15,461 nucleotides of DNA from Deltaproteobacteria bacterium (GTDB taxonomy: Bacteria; Desulfobacterota; DSM-4660; Desulfatiglandales; B25-G16). The notes beneath the pieces were generated by a model. The model was not told the DNA's origin, did not search any database, and saw nothing but the letters and a program-made list of their open reading frames with translations. Where the stretch lies: NCBI GenBank assembly GCA_019308645.1, contig JAFDHR010000031.1, positions 1 through 15,461 of the forward strand, in the 5' to 3' direction. Within the stretch, counting starts at the first letter, position 1. Every line of letters begins with the position of its first letter. Made by a program: the position numbers and the translations under genes. This document shows, piece by piece, positions 1 through 5,936 of the stretch.

Positions 1-223
1 GCATCAAAAAGGAAACCCTGAATTGAACTTGGGGGAACTTATCCCCCAAACCCCAAGAAAAAAGCCATTCATCCCCGTGCACAGCACGGGGTATTCTGGC
101 TAAGTTGCATAAAATTATTGAGGCCGTGGTTGGTAATACCCGGCGATAGTGTGTGAAACATAGATAAAAAATGGTGGTTCATCATTTTTCAAAGTTCATT
201 TTTTATGATGCGGGTCTTTTTTC
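1..223. other. Non-coding left edge with two hairpins
   Basis: I see no convincing gene in this stretch. It holds two compact perfect hairpins: a 7-bp stem at 29-35/43-49 (TTGGGGG / CCCCCAA) and an 8-bp stem at 73-80/84-91 (CCCCGTGC / GCACGGGG, loop ACA). Neither is followed directly by a T tract on the plus strand, so a terminator role is unproven. A weaker CATCAT / ATGATG dyad (180-185/205-210) lies just before the kinase start. No good promoter or Shine-Dalgarno sequence for the kinase is apparent. Confidence 0.5.
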
Positions 224-1384
224 ATGACCAATAACCCAATCTATAAAACATTAGAACAAAGCATTAAGGAGTTACAGCGCGAAGCTGCTGAGCTCAGGCG
301 CTCAGATGAAGCGATATGGGAAGGCGAGGAGAAATACCGCACCCTGTTTGATGAATCAAGAGATGCAATCTATATTACCAGTCGAGAGGGTAAGTTCCTT
401 GATGTTAACCGGGCCTTGTTAGAGCTATTTGAATACTCCAGAGAAGAAATGATAGATACACTCAATGTAAATGAAATATACGTGTATCCTGGCGACAGAG
501 ATACGTTTCAGAAAGAAATAGAGACAAAGGGATCAGTGAGAGATTATGAGGTAAAGTTCTGTAAAAAGAACGGCATAGAGATGGACTGTTTACTTACCGG
601 TAGTGTTCGGCGCTCCAGTAAGGGAAGGATATTAGGATATCAAGGTATCATTCGCGATGTCACCGATCAAAAGCGTATTGAGCGCCTTCGTGATGACGTT
701 CACCGCATGATGCGTCACGACCTCAAGTCCCCTTTAATAGGAATTATTGGGCTTGCAGGGATGCTGCTCAAAACCAAAAATCTCACCGGCAAACAGAATA
801 GCGCGGCACGCATGATACAGGAACTCGGGGAGAGAATGCTTGGATTCATTGATCGAACACGCGATCTTTTTCAAATGGAGCAGGGGAGCTATACACTCAA
901 GCCCCGGGAGGTTAATATTCTTAGCGTGTTAAAGAGAATCAAAAAAACACTAAAGCCTCTGGCATTAAAAAGAAACACAAATTTTGTGTTCACCATATAT
1001 GGTAAGCCTACTCATCTTAAAACTGAATATGTGATTCTGTGTGAGGAGGCCTTAGTTGAAATCATGTTTGCCAATCTTATTAAGAACGCCATCGAAGCAT
1101 CGCCTGAAGGAGGCACCATTCGCATTTCCATTGATACTATAGAGAGATCAGGGCAGGGTTTTCATTGTATCGACATTCACAACACCGGTGTCGTACCTAT
1201 GGAGATATGCGAGAATTTCTTTAAACCCTATACGACCAGCGGTAAAGATGGTGGCACTGGACTGGGAACCCACAACGCCTTACTCGTAGCCCGCACCCAC
1301 AACGGCGATATCAGGTTTACAACATCTGAAGATGAGGGTACACACGTCACAGTTCACCTGCCTAAAAATGTTGCATACGAGTAA
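224..1384 (+). CDS. Soluble PAS-domain sensor histidine kinase
   Basis: Predicted cytoplasmic sensor kinase of 386 aa that should autophosphorylate on histidine and pass the phosphate to an unidentified response regulator. A short coiled coil (about 5-35) is followed by a PAS domain (about 36-155), a HisKA region with the H-box MMRHDLKSP (His165), and a C-terminal ATPase domain. The ATPase has an N-box (NLIKNAIEA, about 285-293) and a glycine-rich GTGLGT motif (344-349). The G1 region reads HNTGVVP (319-325), so the usual DxGxG is degenerate; I recall a similar pattern in a group of short PAS kinases with FFKPY and TSGK motifs. There is no transmembrane segment, HAMP or receiver domain. No response regulator gene is adjacent. 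The ATG at 224 is the first in frame, but its Shine-Dalgarno sequence is poor. The gene ends ahead of a strong terminator and appears monocistronic. Confidence 0.88.
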   Translation: MTNNPIYKTLEQSIKELQREAAELRRSDEAIWEGEEKYRTLFDESRDAIYITSREGKFLDVNRALLELFEYSREEMIDTLNVNEIYVYPGDRDTFQKEIETKGSVRDYEVKFCKKNGIEMDCLLTGSVRRSSKGRILGYQGIIRDVTDQKRIERLRDDVHRMMRHDLKSPLIGIIGLAGMLLKTKNLTGKQNSAARMIQELGERMLGFIDRTRDLFQMEQGSYTLKPREVNILSVLKRIKKTLKPLALKRNTNFVFTIYGKPTHLKTEYVILCEEALVEIMFANLIKNAIEASPEGGTIRISIDTIERSGQGFHCIDIHNTGVVPMEICENFFKPYTTSGKDGGTGLGTHNALLVARTHNGDIRFTTSEDEGTHVTVHLPKNVAYE

Positions 1385-1404
1385 CATGCGGTAAACCCCA
1401 GTGC

Positions 1405-1416
1405 CTGACGCGTCAG
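1405..1416. repeat. 12-bp perfect palindrome CTGACGCGTCAG
   Basis: A perfect 12-bp palindrome 20 bp after the kinase stop codon. It could be a protein-binding site or chance; nothing else supports a role. Confidence 0.3.
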
Positions 1417-1506
1417 CATGGTATTCGTGGTTTCGGCCTTATCGGTCTTTAAGGATTCAGGAGGGGATTGTAAGAAGCGATAATTAAAGCTATCTCTGAT
1501 ACAGTA

Positions 1507-1538
1507 AAGGCAGGGTCAATGTGACCCTGCCTTTTTTT
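1507..1538 (+). terminator. Strong rho-independent terminator
   Basis: A perfect 12-bp stem (AAGGCAGGGTCA at 1507-1518 with TGACCCTGCCTT at 1522-1533) has a 3-nt loop and runs into a T tract ending at 1538. It is a classic intrinsic terminator for the PAS kinase transcript, about 120 bp after the stop codon, and it insulates the vanZ-like gene downstream. Confidence 0.92.
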
Positions 1539-1583
1539 GTGGACATACTATCCTTGTGGGTAAAGAAATGGATAGAAACATAG

Positions 1584-1589
1584 TATAAT
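1584..1589 (+). promoter_or_regulatory. Perfect -10 box (TATAAT) upstream of the vanZ-like gene
   Basis: An exact TATAAT lies 30 bp before the ATG at 1619 and just after the kinase terminator, so a promoter is expected here. No good -35 is found at 16-18 bp (TAAAGA at 1561-1566 at best). Confidence 0.5.
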
Positions 1590-1618
1590 TTTTCAAGTGA
1601 TGGTGTATACTGAGTGCC

Positions 1619-2017
1619 ATGTTGAATGAGATGTATACCAAGAAGTCCTTAAATACACAGCTATTTTCCTTTATCATCCTTTTTCTCTGGGGGGTATCAA
1701 TCGGTATGGTATCCTACCTTTCTATCGTACCCCGGGTAAAGTTCCCAGTAGATTTCAGGTGGGCTGATGTCGTATACCATTTTTGTGCCTATCTCTGGCT
1801 TTCTTTTCTTCCGTTTATCGGCTTTCGAAGCCTTCTGGGTGGATGGATATCGGCATTGTTGATGATCCCGCTTGGCATCGGACTTGAGTTCGGTCAATAT
1901 TTCGTGCCAACGAGGGTTTTCTCAATAACTGATATGGCTGCTAACTCTTGTGGTGTCTTGATAGGTATTGTGTGTGGTTTATTCCTGAGGTCGACGTTTA
2001 TGAGTACAAGATATTAG
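1619..2017 (+). CDS. VanZ-like family membrane protein
   Basis: A small integral membrane protein of 132 aa, predicted to sit in the inner membrane. The sequence fits the VanZ-like pattern: a first transmembrane helix (about 15-36) ending in SYLSIVP, a polar segment with an Asp and a His (ADVVYHFCAY), two central hydrophobic helices (about 58-90), the LEFGQYFVPTR motif (about 89-99), then ITDMAANSCGVLIG (about 103-116) entering the last helix. VanZ itself is linked to teicoplanin resistance in Gram-positive bacteria. Most family members in other phyla have no known function, and no resistance role is implied here. ATG 1619 is used; ATG 1631 is an alternative, and neither has a strong Shine-Dalgarno sequence. 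Repeat copy 1 starts 45 bp after the stop. Confidence 0.82.
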   Translation: MLNEMYTKKSLNTQLFSFIILFLWGVSIGMVSYLSIVPRVKFPVDFRWADVVYHFCAYLWLSFLPFIGFRSLLGGWISALLMIPLGIGLEFGQYFVPTRVFSITDMAANSCGVLIGIVCGLFLRSTFMSTRY

Positions 2018-2038
2018 ATACTTGATACTTGGATACCT
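2017..2038 (+). repeat. Three near-tandem 7-8 bp units (GATACTT)
   Basis: GATACTT at 2017-2023 and again at 2024-2030 is followed by GGATACCT at 2031-2038, beginning at the last base of the vanZ-like stop codon. The 7-mer GATACCT (2032-2038) recurs at 2350-2356, at the right end of repeat copy 1. This may relate to that element's insertion or may be chance. Confidence 0.4.
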
Positions 2039-2061
2039 CCTAAGAAACTAACCGCGGAAAA

Positions 2062-2354
2062 GAGCATGGGTATCTTTTTTTGCTTATGCCCTTAAATATA
2101 ACTTAAGATTAGTTGTCATTTCAAAATTGGGCAATATAGACGGATCATATGATTCTACTGCCAAGTTGCCCTTCGACCTCGAGCGACTCGACATGAGCCG
2201 TTCGGCCCTGAGCTCACAGCCGAAGGGCTCGCCGACATGTCTCAGGGCCGAGAGGCTATTACCCAATTTTGAAATGACATGGCAAGGCGCCCTATTAAGA
2301 AGGGCATAACAAAAAAAGACACCCATGCCCTTCCTTAAATTATTGAGCAGATAC
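2062..2354 (+). mobile_element. MITE-like palindromic repeat, copy 1 (long form, left outer end missing)
   Basis: About 290 bp of the repeat family, with two nested inverted-repeat layers. The arms pair GCATGGG...GCTTATGCCCTT (about 2064-2093) with AAGGGCATAAC...ACCCATGC (about 2300-2329). An inner 21-bp pair (2115-2135 with 2258-2278) has one mismatch. The right terminus TTGAGCAGATAC (2343-2354) matches copy 2. The matching left terminus GTAATTGCTCAA and about 38 bp next to it, present in copies 2 and 3, are absent, so this copy is truncated or diverged on the left. A 122-bp GC-rich segment (2136-2257) sits at the centre in place of a 4-nt loop. No transposase is encoded, so the element is non-autonomous. 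Confidence 0.82.
2195..2230 (+). repeat. GC-rich hairpin inside the long-form insert
   Basis: Eleven pairs with one G-G mismatch: GAGCC and TTCGGC (2195-2206) pair with GCCGAA and GGCTC (2219-2230). An overlapping alternative stem pairs TCGGCCCTGAG (2202-2212) with CTCAGGGCCGA (2241-2251). The segment resembles CCCTTCGAC...CTCAGGGC-type intergenic repeats that I recall from many bacteria. It is markedly richer in GC than its surroundings. Confidence 0.6.
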
Positions 2355-2504
2355 CTTATATGGATACGTTTCTCTTTCATTTGTCAAAGAGTAAGGATAG
2401 CGTCCTTTTTAAGAATTACTTTTGAAACGCTCTATTCTGGGTTTCGACATAAACAATAGGGACTAAGTGTGGTTTTGGACTGAGCTTTTTCAATGGAGAT
2501 ATTA

Positions 2505-2518
2505 ATTGATATATCAAT
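2505..2518. promoter_or_regulatory. 14-bp perfect palindrome, possible operator
   Basis: ATTGATATATCAAT is a perfect 14-bp palindrome whose end lies 47 bp upstream of the -35 box of the envelope operon. The position suits an activator site, but no regulator is identified. Confidence 0.35.
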
Positions 2519-2565
2519 ATGTTGTAGTTTAGATTTAATGTAACACTTAATTATATGCAATTCAT

Positions 2566-2594
2566 TTGACATTTTTCTCATGATCATTTAAATT
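2566..2594 (+). promoter_or_regulatory. Sigma70-type promoter of the envelope operon
   Basis: A perfect -35 TTGACA (2566-2571) is followed at 16-17 bp by a -10 reading TTAAAT or TAAATT (2588-2594). Transcription would start near 2600 and give a leader of about 50 nt to the ATG at 2650. This rules out the more upstream in-frame start at 2593. Confidence 0.6.
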
Positions 2595-2649
2595 GCTAAT
2601 CTCTAACTACGATTCATTTTTTTGTAACTCATTTATGTGGAGTAGCGTA

Positions 2650-3771
2650 ATGAAGCGATATATTGTTATCCTCATGATGTGTTGTCTCTTTATCATGCCC
2701 GCCTTTTTTACAGCCCATGCACAAAAAATAGTTCAGGCTCAGGGAACTGCGTCGGTTCAGAAGGATTTTGTTGCTATTGCAAGGGATAGAGCGATTGCAG
2801 ATGCCCAGAGGCTCGCTGTTGAGCAGGCAGTTGGCGTAATGATTAGTAATGAGACGCTGGTGGAAAATTATCAAGTGATATCTGATAAGATCCTGCAACA
2901 ATCAAAGGGATATATTCAATCCTATGAGATACTTTCCGATCAAAGGCAAGGAGATATCTATAAAGTGACCATTCAGGCGGTTGTGAGTACAGGGCAGATT
3001 AGAAATGACCTTGAGACCATTCACCTGATTATTGCAAGAAAATCCAAACCTCGCTTGATGATTCTCTTTGACGGAAGAGACCAGGAGGATTCTATCGCTG
3101 AAGCCGGTATGACAAAATATTTTTTATCAAAGGGATTTAAATTAGTTGATTCAGGTACTGTCAGAAAAAATTTAGAACATGACCGTCTTATGAGCCTGGC
3201 TCGTGATCCACAGGGTGCAGCTAAGGTCGGGCAGCGTTTTGGAGCTGAGGTGATACTTTTATGTAGCGTGGAAACCAGCAGCAATCCGTTTAGGGTTGGT
3301 GCTGTTGAAATGTATTCCAATCGTGCGACGATATCTGCGAAGGTAGTCAATGTTGATACAGGGGCTATTATTACCACTGGAAACGAGACAAAACGAATAC
3401 CTGGCATTCAAGGTTTAATCCAACCCGCTACAGAACAGAGCGCTGAGTTGCTGGCCGGCACATTAATGAATGATATTTTAAACCAATGGTCATCTGAGTT
3501 AACGAATACTGTTGAGGTCAAACTTTTTGCCTCACAATTTCACTCTTTTGATGAGCTAAGCTCATTTAAGACGTTTCTGACGAATGAAGTCCGGGGAATA
3601 AAGGACATACGGCTGAGATCATATGTCCAGGGAAGGGCAGAGATGGAGTTAGATTTTCAGGGTGATACCCAGTCGTTAGCCAATTACTTAGAAGGTCGAA
3701 ATGTAGGTAGCAGGTCCATTACAATATCTGAAATAAGCCAGAACAGGCTGGAGATTGGGCTTTCACCATAA
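2650..3771 (+). CDS. Exported FlgT-N-like / CsgG-like envelope protein
   Basis: Predicted periplasmic protein of 373 aa. A signal peptide (1-24) ends AHA before Gln25. Residues about 26-125 match the pattern of the FlgT N-terminal domain: AQGTASVQKDFVAIARDRAI, then AxxLAVEQAVG and SKGYIQSYEIL. A middle region (about 132-280) with KPRLMILFDGR and GAEVILLCSVE resembles the FlgT-middle or TolB/CsgG-type alpha/beta fold. The tail (about 285-373) may be a third small domain. FlgT is a flagellar basal-body protein of Vibrio, but no flagellar gene is nearby, so the fold is probably used elsewhere in the envelope. ATG 2650 is chosen because it has GGAG 7 nt upstream and directly opens the signal peptide. 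It is the first gene of a three-gene set. Confidence 0.72.
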   Translation: MKRYIVILMMCCLFIMPAFFTAHAQKIVQAQGTASVQKDFVAIARDRAIADAQRLAVEQAVGVMISNETLVENYQVISDKILQQSKGYIQSYEILSDQRQGDIYKVTIQAVVSTGQIRNDLETIHLIIARKSKPRLMILFDGRDQEDSIAEAGMTKYFLSKGFKLVDSGTVRKNLEHDRLMSLARDPQGAAKVGQRFGAEVILLCSVETSSNPFRVGAVEMYSNRATISAKVVNVDTGAIITTGNETKRIPGIQGLIQPATEQSAELLAGTLMNDILNQWSSELTNTVEVKLFASQFHSFDELSSFKTFLTNEVRGIKDIRLRSYVQGRAEMELDFQGDTQSLANYLEGRNVGSRSITISEISQNRLEIGLSP

Positions 3772-3873
3772 TTATGGCGTTTCTCAGAGTGCGAAAAAAC
3801 CAATCACGTATGTAATCTATTCCAATGTAGGGGTTATATACAAGAGATGGTCTGTTTTAAAGAGGGGGGAAAT

Positions 3874-5859
3874 ATGAAAAGAAAAGGCTTGCTTGTTGCC
3901 GTTATTATATCCTTCATGTTTGTGTTTGGATGTGCCGGAGGTCAGGAAAATTTTAACACAGGCCAGGACCTAAGTAAAAAAGGACGTTGGGGTGATGCTA
4001 TAGGGTTTTATGAGAAGGCACTTAAGGAAAATCCAAACAACAAGGAATATTTACAGGCCTTAACCAAGGCCAAAAAAGAATTGGCGCTGGTTTACTATAA
4101 GAAGGTTAAGGGATTCTTGGAAGATAACCCAGATCCGAGCTTTCCAGAACTTAACAAAATTGTTAAGGAATTAGACCGTGCCCAAAATTTAGATCCACAG
4201 AGTAAACCAATAGCCACTCTGTTTAATGATCTTGTCAAAAGAAAAGATGATCTTTTAGCCAATATCAAGTCCCTGTATACTCAAGCTGACTCCCATCTGG
4301 CTAAAAAAGAGTGGATGGATGCAATAGGGAAATTAAGAAGAGTCAAAAAACTCTTACCAGGATACGAGGAGACAGATGATAAACTGGCCAAGGCAGAAGA
4401 AAAGGCAGCTCAGATCTTTTATAAACAGGGGATAGAATTCAGCAAAGAAGAGGATTGGGTAATGGCGGTAAATGCCTTCAAAGCGGTTGTTGATATTGAT
4501 CCAAATTATTACGATATACAGCAACTTTATGAGACTGCCCAGGCCAATAATAGTATAGACTACTTCATCAATAAAGGGGAGGAGGCAATAGGGTTAAGGA
4601 ACTGGGATAGGGCATTCTTTTTATATGGAAAGGCGCTTGAATATGAGCCGGATAATGAACAGCTTGTGAAAAGGGTGGAGTCTTTGAAGCTTAAAGGGGG
4701 AGAGGCACATCTCGATAAGGCAATGAAATTTTCTTCTCAGAGGAAGCTGACAGGAGCTGTTGAGGAATTGCGTACAGCTTTAAAATATTCTCCTTCTCTT
4801 GCTGAGAGCCGTTTTTATAAAGATTTTATAAAAAGCCTCTGTCAGAAACTTGATCAAAGGAGTGATGTGTATATAGAACTAAAAAAGTGGGGCAACGCAC
4901 TAGTATGGCTACAGAAACTGGACAACATTAATCCTGACTATAAGGGACTTTTTCGTAAACTCCAATTGGTAAAGGATAAGATTAAAAAAAGAATCAGACA
5001 GTCTATTGCGGTCTTTGACTTTTCGTATCCGATTGATAATAAGGATGCAGGCAGGATAATTGCCAGCAAGCTCGTCACCTTTTTAAGCAAAAATGCAAGT
5101 GGGGATTTGAAGATTATTGAGCGGGAAAACCTGCAATCTATCTTGAAAGAAATGCAGTTAGGTCAGACTGGATTGGTAGATATAGATACAGCCAAAAGAG
5201 TAGGCAAGATGAGAGGGATAGATACCTTTATCTTGGGGGATGTGTTACATTTCTCCTCTAAAAGTAAAAATTATCCAAGCACCAATACTGTCAGGGTTAA
5301 GATAGATACCCGGACAGAGAGTAATCCGGCCTTTGAAAGATGGCGGATTGTGCATCCCCATCCTACTGAGGAGGAGATGAAAACAGCTCCACCCATGAAA
5401 ATTGAAAAACCAGTGTACCAGCTTTTCACCTACAAGACTGGCACGACCAAAATAATTAGCTTTATAGAGATTGCCTATAAATTGGTAGATACTATGACCG
5501 GAGAGAACATCTTTGCCAATACTATGTCCGGTAAACTTGGAAAACAGGATAACTATCATCACGGCCTACCTGCGGCCAATATCAAAGAAGATCCCTTAGA
5601 ACTTCCCACAGAGGTGGAGGTTTTGGATGAGTTGACGAATCAAAATGTCTCAGAGGTTGGTTTAAGTATCTTAAAACATTTCCAGAGTCTGGAGTTAGTC
5701 TATTTTAATGAGGGAGAAAAACAATTAAAAAGGCGTGAATACGAAGATGCCATAGAGGGGTATACCGATGCTATTTATGATGAACGCCTTAAGGGTATCG
5801 CAAGTCCAATATCTAAAAAATCCGCTGAGATGATTGCCAAAATGACTCAGAATATGTAG
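3874..5859 (+). CDS. TPR-repeat outer-membrane lipoprotein with CsgG-like domain
   Basis: Predicted lipoprotein of 661 aa. The signal peptide ends in a lipobox, VFGC, with Cys20 as the lipidation site. Residues 26-365 hold about five or six TPR-type helical repeats, each with an aromatic-A-(8)-P-like pattern (for example GRWGDAIGFYEKALKENPNN and NWDRAFFLYGKALEYEPDN). Residues about 377-605 form a CsgG-like domain: SIAVFDFSYP, then KIIERENLQSILKEMQLGQTG, AKRVGKMRGIDTFILGDV and YKLVDTMTGENIF. A last TPR-like helical pair lies at about 608-640. CsgG forms the curli export pore in the outer membrane, but many CsgG-domain proteins have other roles, and no curli subunit genes are present. ATG 3874 follows a purine-rich Shine-Dalgarno run (about 3861-3871). 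It lies 102 bp after the FlgT-like gene and is probably cotranscribed. Confidence 0.8.
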   Translation: MKRKGLLVAVIISFMFVFGCAGGQENFNTGQDLSKKGRWGDAIGFYEKALKENPNNKEYLQALTKAKKELALVYYKKVKGFLEDNPDPSFPELNKIVKELDRAQNLDPQSKPIATLFNDLVKRKDDLLANIKSLYTQADSHLAKKEWMDAIGKLRRVKKLLPGYEETDDKLAKAEEKAAQIFYKQGIEFSKEEDWVMAVNAFKAVVDIDPNYYDIQQLYETAQANNSIDYFINKGEEAIGLRNWDRAFFLYGKALEYEPDNEQLVKRVESLKLKGGEAHLDKAMKFSSQRKLTGAVEELRTALKYSPSLAESRFYKDFIKSLCQKLDQRSDVYIELKKWGNALVWLQKLDNINPDYKGLFRKLQLVKDKIKKRIRQSIAVFDFSYPIDNKDAGRIIASKLVTFLSKNASGDLKIIERENLQSILKEMQLGQTGLVDIDTAKRVGKMRGIDTFILGDVLHFSSKSKNYPSTNTVRVKIDTRTESNPAFERWRIVHPHPTEEEMKTAPPMKIEKPVYQLFTYKTGTTKIISFIEIAYKLVDTMTGENIFANTMSGKLGKQDNYHHGLPAANIKEDPLELPTEVEVLDELTNQNVSEVGLSILKHFQSLELVYFNEGEKQLKRREYEDAIEGYTDAIYDERLKGIASPISKKSAEMIAKMTQNM

Positions 5860-5936
5860 ACACCAAATAGATATTCTTAGTCGATTCTTAATAATTGTAC
5901 TTTCATCATTCTCACTTAACCTTCTTAGGCATGGTG

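Noticed and set aside
2084..2380. Open reading frames on both strands inside repeat copy 1
   Set aside because: They run through inverted repeats of a palindromic element, have no recognisable protein signature, and are explained by the repeat structure.
2650..3771. Assignment as the flagellar protein FlgT
   Set aside because: Only the N-terminal domain pattern and general layout match, and no flagellar gene is present, so a flagellar role is not supported.
3874..5859. A curli secretion operon
   Set aside because: The CsgG-like domain is present but no CsgA, CsgB, CsgE or CsgF-like protein is encoded nearby. The TPR region is also atypical.
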